Source: Caulobacter radicis
Lineage (GTDB): Bacteria; Pseudomonadota; Alphaproteobacteria; Caulobacterales; Caulobacteraceae
DNA length: 64,000 bases
Assembly: GCF_003094615.1 (NCBI RefSeq)
Contig: NZ_QDKO01000032.1
Coordinates: forward strand, 310,001 to 374,000
Reading direction: 5' to 3'
Part shown: positions 8,716 to 17,404 of the stretch, piece by piece
Layout: the number at the start of each line of letters is the position of its first letter
Position numbering within the stretch: position 1 is the first letter of the stretch
The notes under the pieces: model-generated
What the model was told of the DNA's origin: nothing
The model's database searches: none
Seen by the model: only the letters and a program-made list of their open reading frames with translations
Position numbers and translations under genes: made by a program

Positions 8716-9060
8716 ATGGTCGCCTACGACCCCACCCAGACCAACGGCGCGGGCCCGGCCCGCGCCCGCCAGAGCCTGATCGACACCCTGTCGGACAAGG
8801 TCTCGAACTTCCTGGACCATCAGTCCAAACCCGCCGATCCGCAGGCCCCGATCGCCGACTACGCCGTCGGTTCGCCGGCGAAGAAGCCGCTGACCATCGC
8901 CGGCCGTGAAGTCCACATCGGCGGCCGCACCGTGCCGCTGGCCGTCGCCGTTCTGGGCGGGGCGGTGCTGGCCGGCCTGCTGATCAACAAGCGCACGCGC
9001 GGCGCGGCGATCACCGCGGCCGGCACGGCCTGGACCTTCCTGCAATCGAAGAAACCGTAA
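8716..9060 (+). CDS. Hypothetical protein with C-terminal membrane segment
   Basis: A 114-residue protein of unknown function. The first 70 residues are polar (MVAYDPTQTNGAGPAR..., then SLIDTLSDKVSNFLDHQ). One hydrophobic, glycine-rich segment (VPLAVAVLGGAVLAGLLI) precedes a basic KRTRGAA stretch. This resembles the plan of small DUF883-type membrane-anchored stress proteins, but no family motif is certain. An in-frame ATG at 8701 would add five residues; 8716 is preferred because GGAG lies 9 bp upstream. A PA2169-type gene follows in the same direction. Confidence 0.7.
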   Translation: MVAYDPTQTNGAGPARARQSLIDTLSDKVSNFLDHQSKPADPQAPIADYAVGSPAKKPLTIAGREVHIGGRTVPLAVAVLGGAVLAGLLINKRTRGAAITAAGTAWTFLQSKKP

Positions 9061-9134
9061 GGCTCCGCTTCGAACCTTTTTCGGAGAGGCCGCGTTGCTG
9101 CGGTCTCTCCATTCGAAGCTCAGGGAGCCCAAGC

Positions 9135-9590
9135 ATGGCCCATACGAACGAAGACCACATCAAGCTCGTCAACGGCCTGGTCGAGATCACCATCGACAGC
9201 GCCGACGGCTACGAGGAAGCCGCCAAGGACGCGGAAAGCAGCCGCTTCAAGACCCTGTTCCAGGCCCGCGCCCAAGAGCGTCGCGGCATCGTTTCGGACC
9301 TGCAGGCCGAGGTCCGCCGCCTGGGCGGCACGCCCGACGACGACGGCAGCATCCTGGCCGCCGCCCACCGCGTGTTCCTCAATGTCCGCGACGCCCTGAC
9401 CAAGGGCGACGAGGCGGTGGTCAAGACCGTCGAGGACGGCGAAGACCACATCAAGGCCAAGTACGAAAAGGCCCTGGGCGACGTGGATATCCAGCCGGAG
9501 ACCCGCCGCGCCATCGAAGAGGCCTACGCCAAGGTCAAGGCCGGCCACGACCAGATGCGCGACATCAAGCACGCCCAGCAGGCGTCGTAG
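9135..9590 (+). CDS. PA2169-type four-helix-bundle protein (DUF2383)
   Basis: A 151-residue soluble protein starting MAHTNEDHIKLVNGLVEITIDSADGYEEAA. The NDLIEITIDSADGYEEAA-like opening, the RGIVSDLQAEVRRLGG helix and the C-terminal helices are diagnostic of the PA2169/DUF2383 ferritin-like helical family. Its biochemical role is unknown; members are often general-stress regulated. It lies 75 bp after another small putative stress protein on the same strand. Confidence 0.88.
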   Translation: MAHTNEDHIKLVNGLVEITIDSADGYEEAAKDAESSRFKTLFQARAQERRGIVSDLQAEVRRLGGTPDDDGSILAAAHRVFLNVRDALTKGDEAVVKTVEDGEDHIKAKYEKALGDVDIQPETRRAIEEAYAKVKAGHDQMRDIKHAQQAS

Positions 9591-9615
9591 GTCGCTTCAG
9601 GACAGGCGGGACGGC

Positions 9616-10317
9616 TCAGGCCATCCCGTAATGCGCCGCGAGGCGCTGCAAGGCCGCCTTGAGGGCGGCCTTGCCCGTTCTGGGCCTCATGCCCAGGGCG
9701 ACCTCGGTTCCCTGCAGAGACGTGCCGGTGAGGCAGATCAGGGTCAGGATCGGCATGGCCTCGGCGCCCACCGCCTCCATGGCTCGCCCCAGGCGCTGGC
9801 GGGCGGCGTAGGCGCGCTCCATGGGCTCCAGGCGCGAACCGCCGCCCGAGCGCGGCGTCGGATCCCAGCGCATGGTCAGGCGTCCGATGATCCCCGAGGC
9901 GTGGGCGTCTGCCGACAGCTTCTCGCCGGCGGCGTGTTCGGCCCGGGTGATGTGCTTGCGGCGCAGCAGCCAGTCCAGCGGCGCCTCGCCCAGATTGGCG
10001 CGGTGCGTCGTGGCGCGGCCGTCGGGCTCGACCACCGTCTTCTCGCCCTCGACGAAGCCGGGGCGCCCAGGCGGCGGGGAAGGGGCCTGGGGCGACAGCC
10101 GCCAGCCGCCGTCGCCGCGCGGGACCAGCCGAGCGAACAGCTTGCGGAAGGCGGCCTCATTGATGACCAGCATCGGGCGGCGGCCGCGGGCGAAGCGTAC
10201 GGCGTAGGCCAGGCCCCTGGCCTCGATCACCGAGCCGGCGCGGGCCAGCAGGCGGGCGGCGCGGTCGGCCAGGTGCTCGGCCTCCAGCTCGCCCTCGAGA
10301 ATGCCGGCGGCGCTCAT
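9616..10317 (-). CDS. DUF6456 domain protein
   Basis: A 233-residue protein. Its C-terminal half (about 90-220) carries the conserved region beginning NLGEAPLDWLLRRK and continuing through ERAYAARQRLGRAMEAVG and LICLTGTSLQG, which I recognise as the alphaproteobacterial DUF6456 (often paired with HTH genes). The stretch LDWLLRRKHITRAEHAAGEKL looks like a helical DNA-contact region, but its function is not known. The start ATG overlaps the stop of the upstream DnaA-domain gene by 4 bp, indicating translational coupling. Confidence 0.8.
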   Translation of the reverse strand: MSAAGILEGELEAEHLADRAARLLARAGSVIEARGLAYAVRFARGRRPMLVINEAAFRKLFARLVPRGDGGWRLSPQAPSPPPGRPGFVEGEKTVVEPDGRATTHRANLGEAPLDWLLRRKHITRAEHAAGEKLSADAHASGIIGRLTMRWDPTPRSGGGSRLEPMERAYAARQRLGRAMEAVGAEAMPILTLICLTGTSLQGTEVALGMRPRTGKAALKAALQRLAAHYGMA

Positions 10318-10715
10318 CGGCCCAGCCCCGCGCGCTGGAACTCGATGCCGGCGAGATCCGGAATGGTCTCGGGCGCCTGGCGCACGCAGGCCTCCAGCGC
10401 GGTCATCCGGGCGTCGAACACCCTGTCCTCGCGCAGGTCCTCTATGCGATGGCAGGCGTGGGCGCAGGTGGTGCGGTCGCGGCCGAAGGCGAAGGCCACG
10501 CGGGTCAGCGGCCAGTGAAAGATCACGTGCGCCAGGTAGATCGAGATCTGCCGGGCGCGGGCGGCCGACTTGTGGGTGCGCTTGTCCGACGTGATGTCGA
10601 TCGGCGCGACGCCGGTGGCCAGGGCCACGGCGTGGGTGACGAAGGCGGCGGCCAGCCGGTCGCGACGCGGGTCGGGCGAGATCGCCCAGGCCTCCTCCAG
10701 GATTTGAGCGAGCAT
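10314..10715 (-). CDS. hdaB: Stand-alone DnaA domain IV protein, HdaB-like
   Basis: A 133-residue protein whose residues 50-100 match DnaA domain IV (Bac_DnaA_C): the helix ARARQISIYLAHVIFHWPLT, then FAFGRDRTTCAHACHRIEDL in place of the DnaA signature GGRDHTTVMHA. No AAA+ domain is present. In Caulobacter, HdaB is a small DnaA-related protein reported to act on Hda and so stimulate replication initiation. Size and domain content fit, so the symbol is offered as likely. It is the first gene of a two-gene unit; two short palindromes lie 40-85 bp upstream. Confidence 0.75.
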   Translation of the reverse strand: MLAQILEEAWAISPDPRRDRLAAAFVTHAVALATGVAPIDITSDKRTHKSAARARQISIYLAHVIFHWPLTRVAFAFGRDRTTCAHACHRIEDLREDRVFDARMTALEACVRQAPETIPDLAGIEFQRAGLGR

Positions 10716-10757
10716 GATGGTCCCTCAAGAGCGGCGCCCCCAATGACGCCCATGAGC

Positions 10758-10799
10758 ATCAGCCTAGGCTGATATTCCTCTTGTAGGATAACTTTCCTA
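10758..10799. promoter_or_regulatory. Two palindromes upstream of hdaB
   Basis: 10758-10773 is a perfect 16-bp palindrome (ATCAGCCTAGGCTGAT). 10784-10799 has arms TAGGA/TCCTA separated by 6 bp. Both lie in the A+T-richer gap upstream of hdaB, within 85 bp of its start, where an operator would sit. The binding factor is unknown. Confidence 0.4.
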
Positions 10800-10889
10800 T
10801 TTCGCGCGTCCAGTGAAAATCTAAACCACTGATTGTATTACGCGCCATGGTCGCCAGTCCCCGTCCGGCGACGGGGACTGGCGCCTTGA

Positions 10890-11627
10890 TCAGGGCTGGC
10901 CGGGCGCGGGCGGCGCGTTGGCGGCCGGCGGGTTGGGCTTGAGCAGCTCGGCCTCGATGGCCACCTGCACCTCGTCGCCCACGCCCATGGTCGATCCGGG
11001 CTGCGGCACGCCGTAGGCGACGCCGAAGTCCGAGCGCTTGAAGCTGCCGGTCAGCGAGAAGCCTATGCGGGCGTTGGGGTCCATCGGCGGATAGCCGGTG
11101 TAGCCGCCGTTGAACCTGGCCTTCAGCGTCACGGGCTTGGTCACGCCGTGCAGGGTGAGGTCGCCGGTGACGTCGGCGGTGTCGTCGCCGGTCTTGGCGA
11201 CCTTGGTCGAGCGGAAGGTGATGGCCGGATACTTGGCCGCGTCCAGCCACTGCGGACCCAGCAGTTCCTCGGTGAAGCCCTTGGGCGGGGCCGGCAGTTG
11301 CAGCGAGGCGGTCTTGATGCTGGCCTCGATATGGGCGCTCTCGATCGCTTTCGGGTCGAGGGTCAGCTTGGCGTCGAAGTCGGAAAAGCGGGCCGTGTAC
11401 CAGGAGAAGCCCAGGTGATTGACCTTGAAGCTGAGGTCGGCGTGGGTCTTGTCCAGCGTGTAGTCGCCGGCCGGCAGGTCCGCGGGCGGCTTGGCCGCGG
11501 CGGGCGCGGCGGCGGTCTCGCCGGCCGGCTTGGCCGGTGCGTCGCTCTTGGCCGCCTTCGGGTCGGAGCAGGCCGAGAGCGCCAGCAGCAGGGCGCCGCC
11601 GATCGCGAGCTTCGAGGCGTAGGACAT
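10890..11627 (-). CDS. YceI-family lipoprotein
   Basis: A 245-residue protein. A lipoprotein signal ends in LSAC (Cys20), followed by an Ala/Pro-rich linker (about 21-50). The YceI lipocalin-like domain starts at GDYTLDKTHADLSFKVNHLGFS, with typical FRSTKV, GDLTLHGVTKPV and FKRSDFGV blocks. YceI proteins form a hydrophobic tube that binds polyisoprenoids or amphiphilic ligands in the periplasm. The Asp after Cys is shifted, so sorting cannot be judged with confidence. The role in this species is unknown. Confidence 0.9.
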   Translation of the reverse strand: MSYASKLAIGGALLLALSACSDPKAAKSDAPAKPAGETAAAPAAAKPPADLPAGDYTLDKTHADLSFKVNHLGFSWYTARFSDFDAKLTLDPKAIESAHIEASIKTASLQLPAPPKGFTEELLGPQWLDAAKYPAITFRSTKVAKTGDDTADVTGDLTLHGVTKPVTLKARFNGGYTGYPPMDPNARIGFSLTGSFKRSDFGVAYGVPQPGSTMGVGDEVQVAIEAELLKPNPPAANAPPAPGQP

Positions 11628-11708
11628 GAAACCTCCCTTTTATGCAGGCGGGGAGGTTCGGCCCGGGGCGAGCATTGGGTCAACCCCAGGCCGTGGCTCA
11701 GCTTGCCA

Positions 11709-13466
11709 TTACTTTTTCCGCGCGGCGATCCAGGCGTCGGTCCGCGCTTCCAGCACCGCCAGGGGCGTCGAGCCGCCGAGCAGCACCAGGTCATGGAAGG
11801 CGCGCTCGTCGAACTTCGGGCCCAGGGCGGTCTCGGCGCGCTTGCGCAGCTCCAGGATCTTCAGCTCGCCGATCTTGTAGGACAGGGCCTGGCCGGGCCA
11901 GGAGACATAGCGCTTCAGCTCGACCTCGATATTGGTCGAGGAGAGGGCGCTGTTTTCGGTGAAGCAGGCGCGAGCCTGTTCCAGGCTCCAGCCCTTCCAG
12001 TGCATGCCGGTGTCGGCCACCAGCCGGCAGGCGCGCCACATCTCGTAGGACAGGCGGCCGAACAGCTCGTAGGGGTCGCGATAGATCCCCATCTCCTCGC
12101 CCAGCCATTCCGAATAGAGCCCCCAGCCTTCGCCGAAGGCGCTGAAATAGAGGTTCTTGCGGAACTCGGGGCCGGCCTGCTCCTGGGCCAGCGAGGTCTG
12201 GACGTGGTGGCCCGGCGCGCCCTCGTGCAGCACCAGGGCCGGCAGCTCGTAGAGGCCGCGCTGGTCGAGGTCGGAGGTGTTGATCATCAGCCCGCCGGCG
12301 CGGCCGGCCTTGGGATCGCCGCCGAAATAGCGGCCCGTGGTGTAGCCCTTCTCGATGCTGGCCGGCACCGGACGCACGCCGTAGGTCAGGCGCGGCAAGG
12401 TCCCGAAGTGGGCCGGCAGCTGGTCGTCGGCGCGCTTGGCGATCTCGCTGGCCTTTTCCAGCAGCTGCTGGCGGCTGGTGGCGTAGAAGCGCGGGTCGGT
12501 GCGCAGGAAGGTCAGGAAGGCCGGCAGGTCGCCCTTGAAGCCGGCCTCCTTCATCACCGTCTCCATCCGCGCGCGGATGCGGGCCACCTCGGCTTGGCCG
12601 ATCTCGTGCACCTGGTCGGGGGTCATGTCGGTGGTGGTGTAGCGCTTGACCAGGAAGGCGTAGTAGCGCTTGCCGTCGGGCAGGTCGCCGGCCGCCAGGC
12701 TCTTGGCGGCCTTGGGCAGATATTCGTCCTGCATGAAGGCGACGAAGCTTGCTCGGGCCGGGGCGACCCTGGCCTTCAGCACCGCCTCGCCCTCAGCGAT
12801 CAGGGCGGCCTTGCGATCGGCCGGCACGCTGGCGGGCAGGGCGCGCAGCGGAGCCAGCAGCGGATCCTCGGAGGGCGGCGTGGCGGCCGTGCGCTGGGCG
12901 CGTTCCAGCACCGACTGGGCGGTCATTCTGGTATGGACGAAGCCGGTGGCGATCCCGCGCCGGGCCTCGGCGATGTTGGCGGCGTACCAGTCGGGCGCCT
13001 GGGCCAGCAGGGCGATCCACTTCCTGGCCTCGGCCTCGTCCTTCAGGCGGGCGCTGCTGGCGCGATAGAGCAGGGCGACGTCGAAGCCGCCGTCGCTGCT
13101 GAACGGCATGCGGCTCTCGTCGAACGACAGCCCGGCGAGCTTGTCGTCGAGGCTCCAGGCCAGGATCTGGCGGGTCAGCTTCTCGTCGTCGGACAGGCCG
13201 GCCGCGTCGACCTCGCCCAGCAGGGCCTTGGCCTTTTCGTACTTGGCCTTGCGGTCGGCGTCGGCCTTGGGGCCGACCGGCGGCAGGCGCCAACGGGCGG
13301 CGTCCGAGCCGCTTTCCTCGTCGTCGATGGCCGAGACCGACTCATAGGCCTTCACGGCCTCGGTCAGGCGAGCCGAAGCGGTCGGGGCGGCCGCATGCGC
13401 GCCGCTCGTCAGCAGGACGGCCGACAGGGCCGCGCCGGCGGCGAGGCGGAGAAGGTGATGACGCAT
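11709..13466 (-). CDS. DUF885 family putative secreted metallopeptidase
   Basis: A 585-residue protein with an N-terminal signal peptide (MRHHLLRLAAGAALSAVLLT, cleavage near AHAA). It belongs to DUF885, whose members carry a gluzincin-like zinc site; here H414EGAPGHH with the nearby GEGWGLYSEWLGEEMG block. It is probably a periplasmic peptidase of unknown substrate. Caulobacterales carry several paralogues. It stands upstream of the YceI gene on the same strand with an 81-bp gap. Confidence 0.9.
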   Translation of the reverse strand: MRHHLLRLAAGAALSAVLLTSGAHAAAPTASARLTEAVKAYESVSAIDDEESGSDAARWRLPPVGPKADADRKAKYEKAKALLGEVDAAGLSDDEKLTRQILAWSLDDKLAGLSFDESRMPFSSDGGFDVALLYRASSARLKDEAEARKWIALLAQAPDWYAANIAEARRGIATGFVHTRMTAQSVLERAQRTAATPPSEDPLLAPLRALPASVPADRKAALIAEGEAVLKARVAPARASFVAFMQDEYLPKAAKSLAAGDLPDGKRYYAFLVKRYTTTDMTPDQVHEIGQAEVARIRARMETVMKEAGFKGDLPAFLTFLRTDPRFYATSRQQLLEKASEIAKRADDQLPAHFGTLPRLTYGVRPVPASIEKGYTTGRYFGGDPKAGRAGGLMINTSDLDQRGLYELPALVLHEGAPGHHVQTSLAQEQAGPEFRKNLYFSAFGEGWGLYSEWLGEEMGIYRDPYELFGRLSYEMWRACRLVADTGMHWKGWSLEQARACFTENSALSSTNIEVELKRYVSWPGQALSYKIGELKILELRKRAETALGPKFDERAFHDLVLLGGSTPLAVLEARTDAWIAARKK

Positions 13467-13571
13467 GGACGCTCCCCGGAATGAACGAGGGGGAGGTTAG
13501 AGCAGGATTTGCCGCCGGGCCAAACGGCCCCGCTTCGCATCCGGATCAGAATGTGAGGAGAGGGAAGAAAA

Positions 13572-13646
<75 letters not shown>

Positions 13647-13692
13647 GCACCGATTTTCTTGTCTCGTCCATCCGTCTCCGCAAGGGAGGGAA

Positions 13693-13767
<75 letters not shown>

Positions 13768-13937
13768 ATCGAAGAGGCTGAAAACAGCGCCCCGCGACGA
13801 GGAGGCGGCTTATGGCAGAGCGTTCCGCGCTTGGCAAGCACTGTCGCGCAACTTCATTGGGGATGAATGCCGCACTTGCGGAAAGCCCCGTTTCGACGGC
13901 TCATTGGTCCCTTGGATTTGAGGGCGGGGCTCTGGGT

Positions 13938-14798
13938 TTGCGTCTGTTCGTGTTCGGATTGGGCTATGTCGGCGCCGCCTTCGCCGAATCTCTGGCCGCG
14001 CGAGGCTGGGCGGTCAGCGCCACGGGCCGCACGCCGCAGGCGCGGGCCGCCGTCGAGGCCCTGGGCTTTTCCGCCGTCGATCCCGACGACAAGGCCGCCA
14101 TGGCCCTGGCCATGCGCGGCGTGAACGCGGTGCTGGTGACCTCGCCTCCCACCGGCGAGGGCTGTCCGGCCCTGGAGGCGGTGATTCCCGCCCTGGCCGC
14201 CGCCGAGGCCTTCCCCGACTGGATCGGCTATCTGTCGACCACCGGCGTCTATGGCGACTTCGACGGGGGCTGGGTATTCGAATCAAGCCCGCTGAAGGCC
14301 CAGTCGGTCGAGGGCGCGCGCCGGGTCGGCGCCGAGCGCGACTGGCGCCAGGTGTGCCGGGGCATGGGCCTGACCATCGCCACCTTCCGCCTGCCGGGCA
14401 TCTACGGCCCCGGCCGCAGCGCCTTCGACCGGCTGAGGGCCGGCGAAGGCCGTCGGATCGTCAAGCCGGGCCAGGTGTTCAGCCGCATCCACCGCGACGA
14501 CATCGTCTCGGGGCTGCTGGCCTCGCTGGAGCGGCCCCGAGCCGGGGCGGTCTACAATCTGTGCGACGACGAGCCGGCCCCGCCGCAGGACGTCATGGAG
14601 CACGCCGCCCGCCTGCTGGGCGTTCCGGTTCCGCCCGACCTGCCGTTCAACGCGCTGGGCCTGTCGCCGGCCACCCGCCGCTTCTATGCCGAGAACAAGC
14701 GCGTCTCGAACGCCCTGGCCAAGGCCGAGCTGGACTGGCGACCGGCCTATCCGACCTATCGGGAAGGGCTGGCCGCCATCCTGGCCGCGGACGGCTAG
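13938..14798 (+). CDS. NAD(P)-dependent epimerase/dehydratase-like protein (YeeZ-type SDR)
   Basis: 286 residues from the TTG at 13938, which puts the nucleotide-binding motif FVFGLGYVGAAFA at the very N-terminus as in YeeZ/extended SDR relatives. A longer start (ATG at 13863) would add 25 unconserved residues. Further SDR features are LSTTGVYGD, RLPGIYGPGRS and a NLCDDEPAPPQDVMEHAA C-terminal segment. The usual YxxxK is not obvious. The substrate is unknown; related proteins act on sugars or serve as NAD(P)-binding proteins. Its stop codon overlaps the stop of the convergent downstream gene. Confidence 0.85.
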   Translation: MRLFVFGLGYVGAAFAESLAARGWAVSATGRTPQARAAVEALGFSAVDPDDKAAMALAMRGVNAVLVTSPPTGEGCPALEAVIPALAAAEAFPDWIGYLSTTGVYGDFDGGWVFESSPLKAQSVEGARRVGAERDWRQVCRGMGLTIATFRLPGIYGPGRSAFDRLRAGEGRRIVKPGQVFSRIHRDDIVSGLLASLERPRAGAVYNLCDDEPAPPQDVMEHAARLLGVPVPPDLPFNALGLSPATRRFYAENKRVSNALAKAELDWRPAYPTYREGLAAILAADG

Positions 14799-15193
14799 GA
14801 GCCCTTCTTGGCCGCGGCGGCGGCTTCCTCGCGGACCTGCACGCGCTTGCTGATCTCCTGCATCGTCGCGCCGCGTTTCTCCAATTCGCCGCCGCAGCGC
14901 ACCAGCATGGCGCGGGTGTCGGCCTCGGTCAGGCCCGCGCTGAGGGCGACCATCTGGTCCTCGATCTCCTTGTCCGACAGCTTCGCGTCGATGCGGCCCA
15001 TGAAGTAGAGCGCGCCCATCTGGCCGATCTGCTTGGCGCTCTCGTCGTCGCTGGCGGCCAGCAGCGAGGTGGCCACGAAGCAGCGAAGGTCTTCGCTGGG
15101 CGAGGACGTCGCGGGGGCCTGAGCCTGCGCGCTGGACGCGATTGACAGCGCGCCCCCCAGGGCGGCCGCGATGGAAAACTTCTGAAGACGCAT
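14795..15193 (-). CDS. Hypothetical secreted protein
   Basis: A 133-residue protein with a clear signal peptide (MRLQKFSIAAALGGALSIAS, cleavage after SAQAQA). The mature part contains two cysteines (in DLRCFVAT and MLVRCGGEL) that could form one disulfide, and ends in an Ala/Lys-rich helix. I recognise no family. It is probably periplasmic. It overlaps the convergent epimerase gene by 4 bp at the stops. Confidence 0.75.
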   Translation of the reverse strand: MRLQKFSIAAALGGALSIASSAQAQAPATSSPSEDLRCFVATSLLAASDDESAKQIGQMGALYFMGRIDAKLSDKEIEDQMVALSAGLTEADTRAMLVRCGGELEKRGATMQEISKRVQVREEAAAAAKKGS

Positions 15194-15278
15194 GAAACCC
15201 CCGCTCAAACTCAAGGCCGAATCGACCTGGGCGCGAGCTTGGCCATGCGGCGCGACCCTGGGCAATGGCCTTGCGCGG

Positions 15279-16151
15279 TCAGTCCTCGTCGTCGCCCAGA
15301 TCCGCCGCAGCCCAGGCCGCGGCCGGGGCCTGGCCGGCCGAACGGGCCGCCGCTGCGCGGGCCAGGCGGCGGGCGACCGGGTCGTCTTCGACGGGCGTGG
15401 CCAGCACGCGGGCCTCGGCCACGGCGGCTGCCAGGCGCTCCAGGTCCTGCGGGCGAGACAGGCGGTGGTCGCCGTCCTTGATCAGCGAGAAGACGACGTC
15501 CTGGCTGGTCAGGCCGTTGGCCAGCTCCAGGGCGTGGGTCCAGGGCACGTCGGCGTCGGCCCCGCCTTGCAGCACGCGCACGGGCGCGTCGATCGGCACG
15601 GGGCCGGGCAGGATCGACCAGCGGGCGCCGTCCTCCAGCAGGTCGCGGGTGATGGCGTAGCCGCCGTCGTCGTACTCTGACGGCCGGATCCAGAAGCCGT
15701 CGCGGGCGATCGCCGTCCTGGCCTCGTCGGACAGGTCGGGCTCCATCAGCTTGTCGGTGAAGTCGGGGGCGGGGGCGATCAGCACCAGGGCCTTCACCCG
15801 CTCGGGCCGGGCGATGGCGGCTAGGCAGGCCAGCCAGCCGCCCATCGACGAGCCGACCAGCACCAGCGGCCCCTCGGTCAGTTCGTCGATGACGGCCAGG
15901 GCGTCGGCGCGCCAGCGGCTGATCGTGCCGTCCCTGAAGTCGCCCGACGATTCGCCGTGGCCGAAATAGTCGAAGCGGACATAGGCGCCGCCCGTGGCCA
16001 GGGCCTGGTCGGCCAGGACCTGGGCCTTGGTTCCGGTCATGTCGGAGTGAAAGCCGCCCAGCCACACCACCGTGGGGCCCGCGCCGTCGATCTTGCGGTA
16101 CGCGAGACGCTGATTTTCCTCGCGCGGGTGGAAATCGCGGACTTCGGTCAT
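15279..16151 (-). CDS. Alpha/beta hydrolase (serine esterase-like)
   Basis: A 290-residue protein with the alpha/beta-hydrolase fold: oxyanion region VVWLGGFHSDMTGTKA, nucleophile elbow GSSMGGW, RFDYFGHGES loop, then a late acid (QGGADADVPW) and His (KDGDHRLSRP). The combination resembles ABHD10/2-hydroxymuconate-type hydrolases, which cleave esters or thioesters. The C-terminal 30 residues are an Ala-rich extension. The substrate is unknown. It is divergent from the glycosyltransferase pair, with 56 bp between the starts. Confidence 0.88.
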   Translation of the reverse strand: MTEVRDFHPREENQRLAYRKIDGAGPTVVWLGGFHSDMTGTKAQVLADQALATGGAYVRFDYFGHGESSGDFRDGTISRWRADALAVIDELTEGPLVLVGSSMGGWLACLAAIARPERVKALVLIAPAPDFTDKLMEPDLSDEARTAIARDGFWIRPSEYDDGGYAITRDLLEDGARWSILPGPVPIDAPVRVLQGGADADVPWTHALELANGLTSQDVVFSLIKDGDHRLSRPQDLERLAAAVAEARVLATPVEDDPVARRLARAAAARSAGQAPAAAWAAADLGDDED

Positions 16152-16207
16152 GGCGCGGCCTTGTTCGTTTCGCTAACTAACCCCTCCTAACCTCTTCAGA
16201 GCGCGGC

Positions 16208-17404
16208 GTGTCCATCCTTCCCGATGAATTCACCCTGCTGCAGGTGACTCCGGAACTGGAAACCGGCGGCGCCGAGCAGACCACGATCGACGTCGCGCAC
16301 GGCGTGGTGGCCCAGGGCGGCAAGGCCCTGGTGGCGACGCGCGGCGGGCGCATGGCCGCGCGGCTGGAGGCCGACGGCGGCCGCCTGGCCCAGATGCCGG
16401 CCCAATCGAAGAACCCGCTGATCATGCTTGGCAACGCCGCCCGCCTGATCGACCTGATCCGCCGCGAGAAGGTGACCCTGGTGCACGCCCGCTCGCGCGC
16501 GCCGGCCTTCTCGGCCCTGTGGGCGGCGCACGCCACCCGAACGCCGTTCGTGGCCACCTATCACGGCGTCTACAACGCCAAGTCCAGCCTCAAGCGCTGG
16601 TACAATGCGGTGATGACCAAGGGCGACCTGGTGATCGCCAATTCCGAATACACCCGCGCCCATGTCATCGCCGAGCACGGCATCCATCCCGACAGGGTGG
16701 TGGCCATCCCGCGCGGGGTGGACCTGTCGCGCTTCGAGCCCGGCTTCGTCTCGGCCGACCGCGTCGAGGCCTTGCGCAAGGCCTGGGGCGTGGCCAGCGA
16801 CGAGCGCCGGCTGAAGGTGCTGCTGGCCGGCCGCCTGACCCGCTGGAAGGGACAGGGCCTGGCCATCGAGGCCGTCGCGCGGCTGAAGGCGCTCAGCGAC
16901 ACGCGAGTGCTGCTGCTGCTGGCCGGCGACGACCAGGGCCGCAAGGGCTACCGCGCCGAGCTTGAGCACATGATCGCCCAGGCCGGCCTGCAGGACAGCG
17001 TCAAGCTGGTGGGCCACTGCGACGACATGCCGGCCGCCTACCTGCTGGCCGACCTGGCCATCGCCCCGTCGCTGGAGCCGGAGGCCTTCGGCCGCACGGC
17101 GGTGGAGCCGCAGGTCATGGGCCGCCCGGTGATCGCCGCCGACCACGGCGCCACGCGCGAGACGGTGGTTCCCGGCGAGACCGGCTGGCTGGCCGCGCCG
17201 GGCGACGCCGAGGCCTGGGCCCAGGCCCTGAACGACGCCTGCGAGGCGGGCGCGGCCGGGCGTCAGGCGATGGGCATGGCGGCGCGCGCGCGAGCGCGGC
17301 GGTTGTATTCTGTGGACGCGATGGTCGAGGCGACCCTTAAGGTCTATGCGCGCGTCATGGCCGCCCGGAAGACTGGGGCGGGCGTTTTGGAGTCGAAGGG
17401 TTGA
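16208..17404 (+). CDS. Glycosyltransferase family 4
   Basis: A 398-residue protein from a GTG start. It has the GT-B architecture: an N-terminal acceptor domain beginning LLQVTPELETGGAEQ and a C-terminal donor domain with VLLAGRLTRWKGQGLAIEA and an EPEAFGRTAVEPQVMGRPVIA segment carrying the E-x7-E-type donor-binding motif of GT4 enzymes. The following GT9 gene overlaps its stop codon by 4 bp, so the pair probably acts in one pathway, likely lipopolysaccharide or another surface glycan (inference). The donor sugar cannot be deduced. Confidence 0.9.
   Translation: MSILPDEFTLLQVTPELETGGAEQTTIDVAHGVVAQGGKALVATRGGRMAARLEADGGRLAQMPAQSKNPLIMLGNAARLIDLIRREKVTLVHARSRAPAFSALWAAHATRTPFVATYHGVYNAKSSLKRWYNAVMTKGDLVIANSEYTRAHVIAEHGIHPDRVVAIPRGVDLSRFEPGFVSADRVEALRKAWGVASDERRLKVLLAGRLTRWKGQGLAIEAVARLKALSDTRVLLLLAGDDQGRKGYRAELEHMIAQAGLQDSVKLVGHCDDMPAAYLLADLAIAPSLEPEAFGRTAVEPQVMGRPVIAADHGATRETVVPGETGWLAAPGDAEAWAQALNDACEAGAAGRQAMGMAARARARRLYSVDAMVEATLKVYARVMAARKTGAGVLESKG

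Noticed and set aside
11148..13484. A 778-codon frame antisense to the YceI and DUF885 genes
   Set aside because: Composition artefact; both minus-strand genes have signal peptides and domain motifs.
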